The notes: a model not told the origin generated them from the sequence alone. DNA of 64,000 nucleotides from Rhizobium sp. BK418 (GCF_004341105.1 NZ_SLZK01000001.1:1112081-1176080), one strand, 5' to 3'. Numbered from the stretch's first letter, positions 9,199 to 18,285 are shown. Numbers and translations: made by a program.

Positions 9199-10437
9199 TC
9201 AGGCCATTGCCGGCTCGCCGGCGGGCGCAGCGCGATAGGCTTCGCGGCCGCCGACCCAGGTGCGGCGAACGGCAGGCGCGCCACCCTCCGGCCAGTCGAC
9301 CAGCACCAGATCCGCCCGCTTGCCGACTTCGATCACGCCGCGATCGGCAAGGCCGGAAGCGAGCGCCGGATTGCCTGAGACGAGCGGCCAGAGCGCATGG
9401 AGCGGCGCCACGCCATCGGCCTTCAGCCGTGCGAGGCCAAGCAGCATGGCCGGATAATAATAGTCGGAGGCGAGAATGTCGCAGAGCCCTTCGCGGATCA
9501 TGTCGGCCGCCCCGATCGAGGCGAGATGACTGCCGCCGCGCGTGGCGTTCGGTGCGCCGAAGACGATGAAATCGCCGGCATCGCGCGCGGCCCGCGCCAC
9601 CCGCCGGTTCATCGGGAATTCCGAGATCCGCGCCCCGCGCTGGCGGAAGAAATCGCGCGTTTCGATCTGGCTGTCGTCATGCGAGAGCATCGGCGCGCCG
9701 GCAGCCTTTCCAAGCGCGGCCACCTCTTCGATCGCCTCGGGCACCTGCGGGCGGAGCGCCCACATGTCCCGCACCAGCGCCACCATGTCGGCGACCGGGA
9801 TTTTCGCCCGTTTGGCCCGCTCGCCCATCTTCTCGGCGAAGGCAGGCGTTGTCGGATCGACTGTCGGGAAGGCCGGATCGAGGTCGAAGGGCCGTTCCTG
9901 CAATGGTATCGAGGGATGCAGCATCACCATCGACGTGTGGTCGTTGAAGGCGATCGACGGCAGGCGCGGACCGGCAAGCGCCTCGCGAATGAGGTCGATC
10001 GCCTCGAAGCAGAAGGTTTCCCAGCGCAGCTGCACGCGATTGTCCACCGTCAGCCGCGGGGTCAGCGCATCGAGCGCCCGCACGATGGCATAACCGGTTT
10101 CGACCGAGCGCAGCCCCGGCTCCCAGCTCAGCGTCAGCGCATGATAGGCGGTGGCAATGCCGTTGGCGGCAAGCTGGCGGTCGGTTTCGAGCAGCGCGGC
10201 AGCGACCGGCAGCATGGTGCCCGGCCGCGGCATGACCTGCCGCTCGAAGGCGTCGCCATGAATATCCACGAAAGCCGGCCCGAGCAGATGGCCGCGTCCG
10301 TCGACGATATCGGCTCCGTCGCGCGCGCCGTCGATCGCGGAGATCCGCCCGTCTTCGACGCGCACGGAGGCGGCTTCCAGACGATCGCCGAATACCACGG
10401 TGGCGCCCTCGATGATCACTGGCCTGTTGTTCTGCAT
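9199..10437 (-). CDS. phnM: PhnM-type ribose 1-methylphosphonate 5-triphosphate diphosphatase
   Basis: This 412-residue amidohydrolase-superfamily protein matches PhnM, which removes pyrophosphate from alpha-D-ribose 1-methylphosphonate 5-triphosphate in the carbon-phosphorus lyase pathway. Recognisable parts are the metal-site segment PAFVDIHGDAFER, LSHDDSQIETRDFFRQRG, the PNATRGGSHLASI segment and the closing ASDYYYPAMLL. The start at 10437 (MQNNRPVI) fits the family; the open frame to 10665 reads through the upstream intergenic DNA. No other phn gene is nearby, so it may be a separate copy or serve another substrate. Confidence 0.92.
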   Translation of the reverse strand: MQNNRPVIIEGATVVFGDRLEAASVRVEDGRISAIDGARDGADIVDGRGHLLGPAFVDIHGDAFERQVMPRPGTMLPVAAALLETDRQLAANGIATAYHALTLSWEPGLRSVETGYAIVRALDALTPRLTVDNRVQLRWETFCFEAIDLIREALAGPRLPSIAFNDHTSMVMLHPSIPLQERPFDLDPAFPTVDPTTPAFAEKMGERAKRAKIPVADMVALVRDMWALRPQVPEAIEEVAALGKAAGAPMLSHDDSQIETRDFFRQRGARISEFPMNRRVARAARDAGDFIVFGAPNATRGGSHLASIGAADMIREGLCDILASDYYYPAMLLGLARLKADGVAPLHALWPLVSGNPALASGLADRGVIEVGKRADLVLVDWPEGGAPAVRRTWVGGREAYRAAPAGEPAMA

Positions 10438-11130
10438 GGGTCTGGTTCCAGAAAAGAGAGATGCGGGCAGCCATATCCGCCGAGACGCCGCTGACCGGCT
10501 GCGCCGGCGCCCGCTTCTAACCAGCCCATATGACAAATTTGCGAACGTTGCTGTGCATGGATGGACATTGATTTGGAAAGACCGGGAGTTTGGAAAAATC
10601 GGCGGCGACAGTGACCTTTCGAGGCCGGCGCGGCGCTTGCCGGATGGGTTGAGCGGGGAGAGCAATTTGACGGGTAATCCGAGCGCAGTGATTCGTTCCG
10701 TGCGACGATCAATGCCCCTCCATTGCCGTCTCGATTGGTGCCTATCGTAAGGCGAGGCTGCCCAAAATTGTTAAAAATCTGAAAAAATGTCGATTCCTCA
10801 TTTGGCGTGAGAAATCCGGTCGCGCCCATCAGATTTTCCTAATGTTTTCAACGGACGCTTGTCGCAATAGTTGCGAAAAGATTAATTCGCGGAGTACGAG
10901 ACATTTATACTGCCCCATTTTGGGCAAGTCCAATTTCCGCAAATATTTCAAAACGTAACTTCGGAGTGATTTGGATAATGTGGCAGCAATAAGGCTATGA
11001 TTTCTCAAGCACTTACTGCCCCGTTGCTGTTGCGCCCTCGAAATTGTCGCCCTATAAACCGCCGCCGTAACGACTGATTAACCAAAAATACTAATCAGCA
11101 AACACAACGCTAAGGTTGAGGAACAAGAAC
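10438..11130. other. Long AT-rich intergenic region upstream of the beta-helix/RTX gene
   Basis: This 693-base gap is clearly AT-richer than its surroundings and holds no convincing gene. It contains several inverted repeats that could be operators: TCGCAA-N3-TTGCGA at 10862-10876, TGCCC-N6-GGGCA at 10911-10926, and CTGATTA-N11-TAATCAG at 11074-11098 just before the RTX gene. It probably carries the promoters of phnM and of the secreted protein. Confidence 0.6.
11074..11098. promoter_or_regulatory. Operator-like inverted repeat before the beta-helix/RTX gene
   Basis: CTGATTA (11074-11080) is repeated in inverse as TAATCAG (11092-11098), 32 bases before the ATG. Its position between the presumed promoter and the ribosome-binding site fits a repressor site or an RNA hairpin. 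The repeat is seen directly; any regulator is a guess. Confidence 0.4.
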
Positions 11131-13254
11131 ATGACGACATACTACGTATCAACGGCCGGCAGTAGCGGCGGCAACGGCAGTACCTCGTCTCCCTTCCGCA
11201 CTATCAGCGAGGCGATGTCGGCTAACCTGAAGCCCGGCGATGAGGTCGTGGTGAAGGCGGGGACATACAACGAGAGCATCAACATCGATAAGAGCGGCTC
11301 GGCGGCAGGCGACATCACGCTGCGCTCGGAAGTGCCCGGTGGGGCGCTGATCCGGCCGCCCGCAGGCTCGTACAACGCAATCAGCGTCAACGCCAATTAC
11401 GTGACGATCGACGGCTTCGACATCAAGGGTGGCCCCGGCGACGGCATCGAAGCGAACAACGTCCATCACGTCTCCGTGCTCAACAACAAGGTTCACGATG
11501 CCGGAGAGTCTGGCATTCAGTTCAACGGAGCAGACTTCGTCAGGGTCGAAGGGAACGAGACCTACCATAACGCGTCATCGGGCTGGTTCTCCGGCATCTC
11601 GCTCTACGAGAACCGGAACCTTACCGGCGATACCTCGAACACCGGCTACCGGAACATCGTGCGCAACAACATTTCGCACGACAACGTCACGAAGTCGGGC
11701 GAGCACACCGATGGCAACGGCATCATCATCGATGATTTCCAGAGCACCCAGACGAGCGGTCATCCGAACTACACGTTCAAGACCCTGGTCGACAACAACC
11801 TCGTCTACGGGAACGGCGGCAAAGGCATCCAGGTAACCTGGAGCGACTCCGTCACTGTGTCGAACAACACCGCGTACCACAACAATCAGGACCCGCAGAA
11901 CACCGGCACCTGGCGCGGCGAACTCAGCAACTCGGCGTCGAGCAACAACACCTGGGTCAACAACATTGCCGTAGCCGACCCGTCGGTGAACAAGAACAAC
12001 ACGGCGATCGATAACACGTCGACCAACGGCTACGTCAACAGCAACGTCGTCTGGGCCAACAACACCACCTACAACGGCACCGCCGGCCAGGCTTCGGTCA
12101 AGACCGACGGCGGCAACGCGATGCCAAGCACGGCAAACGGCAACCAGCTCGGCGTTGACCCGAAATTCGTAGGCGCAGCGAACGGCGACTTCCACCTCGC
12201 CTCCGGTTCGGCGGCGATCGACCACGGAACCAGCAAGTACGGCGTCAGCTCGGTCGACCTCGACGGCGACCATCGCGTCGTAGGAACCGTCGATATGGGT
12301 GCCTACGAGTCGGGCTCCAGCTCGGCACCGTCGACGCCAACCACGCCGCCGACTTCGGGTACGCCAACCACGCCACCGACGTCGGGAACGCCAACCACAC
12401 CGCCGACTTCGGGTGAACCAACCACACCGCCGACGTCGGGAACGCCGTCCACGCCCCCGACTTCGGGAACGCCGTCCACGCCGTCTCAGCCGAGCACGCC
12501 GACCACGGGGACGAAGGTCTATACCGGCACCAGCGGCAACGACACCATGCCGCATACGGGCCAGGCCAATGGCGGCAATGAAACCTGGAAGGGTCTCGGC
12601 GGTAACGACGTGTTGAAGGGCGGCGCCGGCGCGGACCTGCTCGACGGCGGTAGCGGCAGCGACACGGCCACCTATGCGGGCTCCGCTGCGGTCAAGGTCA
12701 ACCTGGCGACTGGAGCTGCATCGGGCGGGCATGCCGCCGGCGACAAGTTCGTCAGCATCGAGAACCTGACTGGCTCCAGCTACGCCGACGTGCTGACCGG
12801 CAATACCGGCCACAACGTTCTCAATGGCGGAGCCGGCGCGGACAAGCTGGACGGCGGCGCCGGTGCTGATGTCATCGTTGGTGGTGCCGGAAGGGACGTC
12901 ATGACCGGCGGCTCCGGCTCGGATGTATTTGCCTTCAAGGCATCGTCTGAAGCCGGCCGCGGAGCGACCCGAGACTTCATCACCGACTTCCGGCACGGCG
13001 TCGATAAGATCGACCTCTCGGCGATCGATGCGAACGGCTCTGCGAAGGGCGACGGAGCCTTCCATTTCCAGGCGCAGGAAAACGCCACGTTCGACCATAA
13101 GGCTGGCGCGCTCGCCTGGCACTATGACGACAGGGCTGGAACCTCGAACGACTCTACCATCGTCCAGGGCGACCTGAATGGCGACGGCGTTCATGACTTC
13201 GAGATCCAGCTGCACGGCCTCGTCCACCTGGGGTCAGGCGATTTTCTCCTGTAA
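11131..13254 (+). CDS. Secreted right-handed beta-helix protein with RTX calcium-binding C-terminus
   Basis: The 707-residue product has a DUF1565-type N-terminus (YYVSTAGSSGGNGS...FRTISEA), then a parallel beta-helix of about residues 70-380 like those of polysaccharide lyases and epimerases. A Thr/Pro-rich linker of repeated TPTTPPTSG units follows (about 397-460). Next come RTX nonapeptides of the GGAGADxLDGG kind (about 487-593) and a serralysin/epimerase-like C-terminal region ending GDFLL. It lacks an N-terminal signal peptide, so type I secretion is expected. It may act on or bind an extracellular polysaccharide; the activity is not proven. The start at 11131 has GAGGAA upstream. Confidence 0.88.
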   Translation: MTTYYVSTAGSSGGNGSTSSPFRTISEAMSANLKPGDEVVVKAGTYNESINIDKSGSAAGDITLRSEVPGGALIRPPAGSYNAISVNANYVTIDGFDIKGGPGDGIEANNVHHVSVLNNKVHDAGESGIQFNGADFVRVEGNETYHNASSGWFSGISLYENRNLTGDTSNTGYRNIVRNNISHDNVTKSGEHTDGNGIIIDDFQSTQTSGHPNYTFKTLVDNNLVYGNGGKGIQVTWSDSVTVSNNTAYHNNQDPQNTGTWRGELSNSASSNNTWVNNIAVADPSVNKNNTAIDNTSTNGYVNSNVVWANNTTYNGTAGQASVKTDGGNAMPSTANGNQLGVDPKFVGAANGDFHLASGSAAIDHGTSKYGVSSVDLDGDHRVVGTVDMGAYESGSSSAPSTPTTPPTSGTPTTPPTSGTPTTPPTSGEPTTPPTSGTPSTPPTSGTPSTPSQPSTPTTGTKVYTGTSGNDTMPHTGQANGGNETWKGLGGNDVLKGGAGADLLDGGSGSDTATYAGSAAVKVNLATGAASGGHAAGDKFVSIENLTGSSYADVLTGNTGHNVLNGGAGADKLDGGAGADVIVGGAGRDVMTGGSGSDVFAFKASSEAGRGATRDFITDFRHGVDKIDLSAIDANGSAKGDGAFHFQAQENATFDHKAGALAWHYDDRAGTSNDSTIVQGDLNGDGVHDFEIQLHGLVHLGSGDFLL
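12320..12510 (+). repeat. In-frame tandem repeat coding a Thr/Pro-rich linker
   Basis: A unit of about 27 bases coding TPTTPPTSG (with variants TPSTPPTSG and EPTTPPTSG) is repeated about six times between the beta-helix and RTX parts of the protein. The repeats are near-identical at DNA level, so copy number may vary between strains. Confidence 0.85.
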
Positions 13255-13262
13255 TCATACCG

Positions 13263-13290
13263 GTTGTGGCGGTCGTCCGATCGCCACAAC
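13263..13290. terminator. First hairpin after the beta-helix/RTX gene
   Basis: GTTGTGGCG at 13263-13271 pairs perfectly with CGCCACAAC at 13282-13290. It starts 9 bases after the stop codon and probably protects or ends the transcript together with the second hairpin. Confidence 0.6.
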
Positions 13291-13308
13291 ACTTCCAAGA
13301 CTGTTCTG

Positions 13309-13352
13309 TTATCCGGGTGGGACCGCACTTGCTTTTGGTTCCACCCGGATAA
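13309..13352. terminator. Second, strong hairpin after the beta-helix/RTX gene
   Basis: TTATCCGGGTGGGA at 13309-13322 pairs with TTCCACCCGGATAA at 13339-13352, a stem of about 13 base pairs with one mismatch. It lies between the convergent RTX and YCII genes and may serve both. Confidence 0.65.
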
Positions 13353-13387
13353 AGCCCCTGATGGACTCCCTGAGCCTTGCCGAGGGA

Positions 13388-13726
13388 TCAGGTCAAAAAG
13401 GGCATGATGTCCACGCCGTCGCCGGGAAAGACGGTAATGTGGGGGTGGTCGATGAAAAGCCTTGCGGCGGCATCGGCGGTTTCCGCCTCAACCACCAGAT
13501 AGCCGCAGAATTGGTTTACAGCCTCAGCGACGCCGTCCTTGGTGACGCGCGTTGTCTTTCCCACCATGCCGCCCCGATCAAGGATAAACGCAGCGTTTCT
13601 TTCCTCCCAGGCCGTCCACTGTGCAATGCCGATGGTATCGACAGCATCCTGCTCGGCTTTAGGCAGACTTCGAAAAGACGCAAGGTCTTCGGGCTCCATG
13701 GTGTAAACGGCAAGGAAACGGGGCAT
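13388..13726 (-). CDS. YCII-related domain protein
   Basis: This 112-residue protein is a stand-alone YCII-type ferredoxin-like fold: MPRFLAVYTM at the N-terminus and VVEAETADAAARLFIDHPHITVFPG towards the C-terminus with the conserved His-Pro region. Such proteins are small cytoplasmic domains of unknown enzymatic role, sometimes linked to sigma factors. AGAGGTGACGC precedes the ATG. Confidence 0.85.
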   Translation of the reverse strand: MPRFLAVYTMEPEDLASFRSLPKAEQDAVDTIGIAQWTAWEERNAAFILDRGGMVGKTTRVTKDGVAEAVNQFCGYLVVEAETADAAARLFIDHPHITVFPGDGVDIMPFLT

Positions 13727-13968
13727 GCGTCACCTCTACGATCGTTAATGGGTGTCAGCTTAGATGTCGCGCATCGGAATCTGCCACGATACATGGAATA
13801 ACCGCTTCTGACCGCCCAAAACCATCATTCAATGATCCGGACTTCAATATCCGCTCTACGCCGGTAGTGACATCACACCTATGGGAGCGACTTCTTTCGA
13901 TCATTGCCAGCAGTGCGGAATGACTTATGCTCCGCCGCTGTATTTTCATCAGAAAGCGGTGAGATCCA

Positions 13969-14919
13969 ATGTTCTGCGCATTGCGACGCCTGCCATTTGC
14001 CGCCTTCCTCTCTCTCCTCGGCTGGACATTTCTCCTCGGCCTGACGGCCGCCCATGCCGATGAAATCCTGACTTACAGTTGGCAGGGAGCAGACCGTACG
14101 GCGATCCTGCATATTCCCAAGGGAGCGGCCGGTCGCCCTGCCCCTGTTGTCATCGTCATGTACGGGTCCGACGACAAGGCCGTCAATTTCCAGAAAAACA
14201 GCGGATTTGATGCGGTCGCCGATCGCAATGATTTCATCACCCTTTATCCAGAAGCGATCGATGGCGCCTGGAACATCAAATCGAGAAGGCCTGTCATCAA
14301 TGGCGAGCCGGTCGACGACATCGGCTTTTTCCGCACCATGATCGACGATCTGGTGAACCGGAAGATTGCCGACGGGACAAGGATCTATGCCACCGGCTTC
14401 TCCTTCGGCGCGCTGATGACCTATACGCTCGCCTGCGCGCTTCCTGACAGGATATCGGCGATTGCGCCCGTCGCCAGCGCGATCAACGAGAGACAAGTCG
14501 AAGACTGCAAGCCGGGTCACCCCATGCCGGTCATGATGGTGAACGGCACGAGCGACGACGTGCAGCGCTACGATGGCTATATCCGGTCCTTCGGAAGACT
14601 GCTGTCAGTGCCGGAGGCGACGGAATACTGGCGGCGGATCGACGGATGCACCGGGGAAAATGTCACACCGCTGCCGCATCTCGAGCCGCATGACCTGACC
14701 CGCGCGAGCCTGGTTCAGTGGACCGGCTGCCGGCCGGGGACCGCGGTTCAATTGTATCGCATCGAAAACGGCGGCCATTGCTGGCCCCGTCTCGCGAGAT
14801 CCGATACCGGCTCCGGCAACGACGATCCGGTCGATGGCCCCCGTTTCGGGGGATGCAGCAACGATATCGAGACGGCGGTCGAAGTATGGAACTTCTTCAG
14901 ACAGTATCACGGCGCATGA
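13969..14919 (+). CDS. Secreted alpha/beta hydrolase, PHB depolymerase/feruloyl esterase-like
   Basis: The 316-residue product begins with a signal peptide (hydrophobic to about residue 30, ending AAHA). The esterase core shows the nucleophile elbow GFSFG with Ser145, a downstream Asp in the NGTSDDVQRYDG segment and a His in NGGHCWPR, the pattern of LpqC-type esterases. The usual family elbow is GxSxGG; here Gly-Ala follows the Ser-Phe. The substrate could be a short polyester or an aromatic ester; the sequence does not decide. It converges on the next gene with a short shared hairpin. Confidence 0.85.
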   Translation: MFCALRRLPFAAFLSLLGWTFLLGLTAAHADEILTYSWQGADRTAILHIPKGAAGRPAPVVIVMYGSDDKAVNFQKNSGFDAVADRNDFITLYPEAIDGAWNIKSRRPVINGEPVDDIGFFRTMIDDLVNRKIADGTRIYATGFSFGALMTYTLACALPDRISAIAPVASAINERQVEDCKPGHPMPVMMVNGTSDDVQRYDGYIRSFGRLLSVPEATEYWRRIDGCTGENVTPLPHLEPHDLTRASLVQWTGCRPGTAVQLYRIENGGHCWPRLARSDTGSGNDDPVDGPRFGGCSNDIETAVEVWNFFRQYHGA

Positions 14920-14933
14920 TCGAGACATGCCGC

Positions 14934-14952
14934 AAGGCCGAGCGGCGGCCTT
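14934..14952. terminator. Short bidirectional hairpin between convergent genes
   Basis: AAGGCCG at 14934-14940 pairs with CGGCCTT at 14946-14952, 15 bases after the esterase stop and touching the stop of the opposite gene. It may end both transcripts. Confidence 0.45.
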
Positions 14953-15388
14953 ACTTCACGCTGATGCTCATACCGCTGATATCGGCGTTGACTTGCAAGC
15001 CGACCTGCCTGCCCGTCAGTTCGAGTTGGGCGCCCTTGTTATTGGTCATGACGATCACCTGGGCTCCTTTGCCGACCGCGCCGCCACCGCCCGCCGCACC
15101 GTAGACACCCGTCACATCCTGAGCGCGGCGAATGTTGCGCACGGTACCCTGGAAATAGGTCTTGGAAGCACCGAAGGCGAGGCCGCCCGAGATGCCGCCG
15201 ATCGTGATCGGATATCGGCGACCATGGAAGGTCAGCGTACCGTCGCCGCCGGAGCCGCCGACGAAGAAGGCAGCCTTGTAGACGGAAAAGCGGATCGTAC
15301 CGCTGTCGGCATGCGCGGCGCCGGCAAAGCCAACTCCCGCGGCGGCGATGGCGGCAATGGCTGCTGAACGAAATCTGGACGAAATCAT
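14951..15388 (-). CDS. Small exported protein, glycine-rich
   Basis: This 145-residue protein starts with a signal peptide (to about AHADS, residue 24) and continues as a compact beta-rich, Gly-rich domain (GGSGGDGTLTFHGRRYPITIGGISGG; later VTGVYGAAGGGGAVGKGAQ). The C-terminal half resembles the DUF1134/EipA envelope-protein pattern, but I am not sure. The start at 15388 is chosen for the signal peptide and a GGAG upstream. It probably works in the periplasm. Confidence 0.7.
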   Translation of the reverse strand: MISSRFRSAAIAAIAAAGVGFAGAAHADSGTIRFSVYKAAFFVGGSGGDGTLTFHGRRYPITIGGISGGLAFGASKTYFQGTVRNIRRAQDVTGVYGAAGGGGAVGKGAQVIVMTNNKGAQLELTGRQVGLQVNADISGMSISVK

Positions 15389-15681
15389 GATGACAGGCTC
15401 CTCAAAAAGCACCGCTGGTCCCGTCAGCCGGGGACTCAGCGTCAACTCGATGTCATAGCTCGAACAGCCTCGCACGTCATTAGTTCCAAGGTACAGGGAG
15501 ACGGCTCACCGACCGTTTCGCTTCATGCCGTCAAGAATTTTCGAAAGCCGGAGGTCGCGTGTTTCCAATCACCCGCCGCCCTGCAATCACCCGAATGCAT
15601 GATTGACTGTCCCCCGCCCCGGCCTAAAATCCGCGCAGGTCGATCCATCGGGCTGGGGCGCGCGCATCTATGGAGGGTGCC

Positions 15682-16773
15682 ATGCAGAATTCCGATAGGC
15701 AGAAACCTGAAATGCAGCAGCCTGACATGCAGAAAGTCGATGCACTCGTCGGCCGTCTGGTGGGCGATCTCGGCGCCAGCGTATCCGGCGTGCTCGTCGT
15801 GCTCGGCGATCATCTCGGCCTGTTCAGGGCGATGATGGACGGGCGGCCGCGCTCCTCGATGGAGCTTGCGGAAACGACGGGGCTCACCGAGCGCAATGTG
15901 CGCGAATGGCTGGCGGCGATGGCGGCTGCCGATTACATCACCTATCACGAGGCCTCGAACAAATTCGCCATGACGCCCGAACAGGCGCTGGTCTTTGCCA
16001 ATGAAGACAGCCCCGCCTTCTTCGGCGGCGCCTTCGAAATCGTCCAGTCGATGTGGATGGACGAGCCGAAGGTGGAAGACGCCTTCCGCACCGGCAAGGG
16101 CCTCGGCTGGCATGAGCACAGCACCTGCCTCTTCCGCGGCACGGAGCGCTTCTTCCGGCCCGGCTACAACAGCCATCTCGTCGAGGAATGGATCCCCTCG
16201 CTGCAGGGTGTCAAGGAAAAGCTGGAACGCGGCGCTGAAGTCGCCGATATCGGCTGCGGCCACGGCGCCTCGACCATCCTCATGGCGAAGGCCTTCCCGA
16301 ACTCGCATTTCCACGGCTTCGATTATCATGGCCCCTCGATCGAGCGCGCCAGGCTGGCCGCCAAGGAGGCAGGCGTCGAAGACCGGGTGAGCTTCGAAAA
16401 GGCCTCGGCCAAGGAATTCCCGGCCGGCAATTACGATCTCGTCGCCATGTTCGACTGCCTGCACGACATGGGCGACCCTGTCGGCGCCGGCCAGCATATC
16501 CGCGAGACCATGGCCGAGGACGGCACCTGGATGATCGTCGAGCCCTTCGCCCATGACGGGCTGAAGGATAATCTCAATCCCGTCGGCCGCGTCTATTACG
16601 GCGCCTCGGCGATGATCTGCACCCCGGCATCGATGGCCCAGGAAGTCGGCCTCGGGCTCGGCGCGCAGGCGGGCGAGATGAAACTGCGCAAGGTGGCGAT
16701 GGATGCCGGCTATCACCACTTCCGCCGCGCGAGCGAGACGCCGTTCAACATGATCTTCGAGGTTCGGAACTGA
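15682..16773 (+). CDS. Class I SAM-dependent methyltransferase with N-terminal winged-helix region
   Basis: The 363-residue product has an N-terminal winged-helix dimerisation region (about 15-95; TTGLTERNVREWLAAMAAAD) like that of O-methyltransferases, then a Rossmann methyltransferase domain with motif I VADIGCGHGAS and an acidic FHGFDYHG after it. The DCLHDMGDP segment follows motif IV. The substrate is unknown. The start at 15682 is chosen because GGAGG lies 5 bases upstream; the frame opens earlier at 15670. Confidence 0.88.
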   Translation: MQNSDRQKPEMQQPDMQKVDALVGRLVGDLGASVSGVLVVLGDHLGLFRAMMDGRPRSSMELAETTGLTERNVREWLAAMAAADYITYHEASNKFAMTPEQALVFANEDSPAFFGGAFEIVQSMWMDEPKVEDAFRTGKGLGWHEHSTCLFRGTERFFRPGYNSHLVEEWIPSLQGVKEKLERGAEVADIGCGHGASTILMAKAFPNSHFHGFDYHGPSIERARLAAKEAGVEDRVSFEKASAKEFPAGNYDLVAMFDCLHDMGDPVGAGQHIRETMAEDGTWMIVEPFAHDGLKDNLNPVGRVYYGASAMICTPASMAQEVGLGLGAQAGEMKLRKVAMDAGYHHFRRASETPFNMIFEVRN

Positions 16774-17165
16774 GTTGGGAGTTTGGATCGAAGATAGTAG
16801 GGCGCGGTCATCTTGACTCCCTCACTCCTGTGCTTGTCAGAGGAATCTAGCCTGCCCAACTCCTTGGGCAGGAAAGATTCTTCGTTTCCGTGAGTCATCC
16901 TTCGCGCCGCCGGCTCGCATAGATACGAAGCCCGAAAAGTAGTGTGGACCGTCGTGAAGACCCCTCCCCAACCCCTCCCCACAAGGGGGAGGGACTAACC
17001 CGGAGCACCACTTCGCTCCTTCGGAAATGTCGAATACGGCGAAACGGGTGCAGCAGGTTAGGTCCCTCCCCCTTGTGGGGAGGGGTTTGGGGAGGGGTTT
17101 TGGGGAGGGGTTTGGGGAGGGGTTGGGGAGGGGTCTTCCTTTTGTCATTTTCATCTGCGGTCGAC
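16774..17165. other. Intergenic region filled by a GC-rich inverted repeat and G-rich tandem repeat
   Basis: This 392-base gap lies between the methyltransferase gene and the DUF1236 gene, which converge. It holds the repeat element at 16960-17137, annotated separately. The first part (16774-16950) has no recognised feature. Confidence 0.6.
16960..17137. repeat. CCCCTCCCC/GGGGAGGGG inverted-repeat element, copy 1
   Basis: The left arm (about 16968-17000) reads CCCCTCCCCAACCCCTCCCC then an AAGGGGGAGGG segment; the right arm (about 17058-17100) is its inverse. The centre is about 57 bases. The right arm then extends as about five tandem copies of a TTTGGGGAGGGG-type unit (17077-17133). A second copy of the element lies at 22285-22475. 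It looks like a non-coding mobile or palindromic element. Confidence 0.8.
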
Positions 17166-17885
17166 CTAAGCCGCGATGATATAGACGATCTGCAGACTGC
17201 TCGGATCGACGATGACGATCCGGCCGTCCGCCAGCACGAAGTAGCGATAGCCCTTGTACTCCGGCACGATCTTGACGATGCGCGCCGGCAGGGTCGCAAG
17301 GTGGACCTTCTTCGGCACCGCTGTTCCGACGGCGATGTCGAAATCCGTCTCCTTGACGGGGGCGACGTGAACGTCCTTCAGGCTCTGGCGAATTTCGGTC
17401 TGCTGTTCCGTCGTGATGTTGACATTCGCCGTGGTGTTCGACGTCTGGTTCTTGGTCGTGGTGCTGCCCGTCGTTTCACCGCTGGGCTGCGTGGTCGACT
17501 TCTGCTGCGTCATCGAGCTGCCGGAATTCTGTTGCGATCCGGGTTTTTTTATCGTGGTTTCACCCGATGCCTGGCCTGTGATGGTTCCGCCGGCCGAGGG
17601 ATTGGTTTTCGGGGGCTGCTGCGCGTTCTGCTGCATCTCCGTGCCCTTGCCCGAATTCTGCTGTACCTGTTTGCCCTTCTCGGGTGTCGGGCAGCCGCCC
17701 GATGCATCGGGTGTCGGGCAAGCCGTCGTGCCCGACTGCGGCTGACCGGATTGCGACTGCCCGGGATCGGATTGCGGCTGGCCGCCGCCCTGCATGTTCT
17801 GCTGGGCCGAGGTCGGGAATGCGGCAAGCGGCGACACGCTGATCGACAGGGCCGCCAGCATCATGGTCAGATGAGTGGTTTTCAT
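17166..17885 (-). CDS. Exported DUF1236 protein
   Basis: The 239-residue product has a signal peptide (about 1-28, ending near TSAQQ) and a long low-complexity Gln/Ser/Thr-rich region (about 28-150). Its C-terminal DUF1236 domain shows VKETDFDIAVGTAVPKKVHL and the ending YKGYRYFVLADGRIVIVDP. DUF1236 proteins are periplasmic or envelope proteins of unknown role, common in rhizobia. The start is at 17885 because GAGGAG precedes it. Confidence 0.85.
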   Translation of the reverse strand: MKTTHLTMMLAALSISVSPLAAFPTSAQQNMQGGGQPQSDPGQSQSGQPQSGTTACPTPDASGGCPTPEKGKQVQQNSGKGTEMQQNAQQPPKTNPSAGGTITGQASGETTIKKPGSQQNSGSSMTQQKSTTQPSGETTGSTTTKNQTSNTTANVNITTEQQTEIRQSLKDVHVAPVKETDFDIAVGTAVPKKVHLATLPARIVKIVPEYKGYRYFVLADGRIVIVDPSSLQIVYIIAA

Positions 17886-18069
17886 GCTGAATCTCCTCGG
17901 AGTACGGGCGCGCCATACCATCCGCGTCGTCACCAAACCGAAAAGCAGAGCAACTGTTCCCGACGCCGGGAACTAATTCGAAAGAACTTAAGTCTTCTTC
18001 CAATATTAAACTGCAACGAGGGAACAATGATCAGTCATGCCGGTTATAATCGCAGCAAAGGATAAGGCC

Positions 18070-18273
18070 ATGACAAAGGTCCTACATTCACGCCCGATCA
18101 TTATCTCGTCAGATCGTCTTGACGACTGCAAGGAATACCTCGGAGACGAATTTCATCTGATGATCGATCATGCCCTCAGCGTCGGTTGGTCCCTTGATGA
18201 GGTTGTCGTCGCCCTCAGCGGCCTTGCAGAGGAGGAAATCTCGGTGCCGGAGCGTGCGGTCACCCTGCATTGA
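18070..18273 (+). CDS. Small hypothetical protein, 67 residues
   Basis: The frame MTKVLHSRPIIISSDR... has a short N-terminus followed by a helical segment with acidic residues. The start at 18070 is preferred because AAGG lies just upstream; 18037 is possible. I do not recognise a family. A strong bidirectional terminator follows at once (18286-18320). Confidence 0.5.
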   Translation: MTKVLHSRPIIISSDRLDDCKEYLGDEFHLMIDHALSVGWSLDEVVVALSGLAEEEISVPERAVTLH

Positions 18274-18285
18274 AATCAACAGACA

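Noticed and set aside
11575..13227. A 550-residue minus-strand open frame
   Set aside because: It is antisense to the beta-helix/RTX gene, and the RTX repeats explain its regular composition.
17077..17133. The G-rich tandem repeat considered as a CRISPR-like array
   Set aside because: The units are only about 12 bases and lack spacers, so it is a simple tandem repeat.
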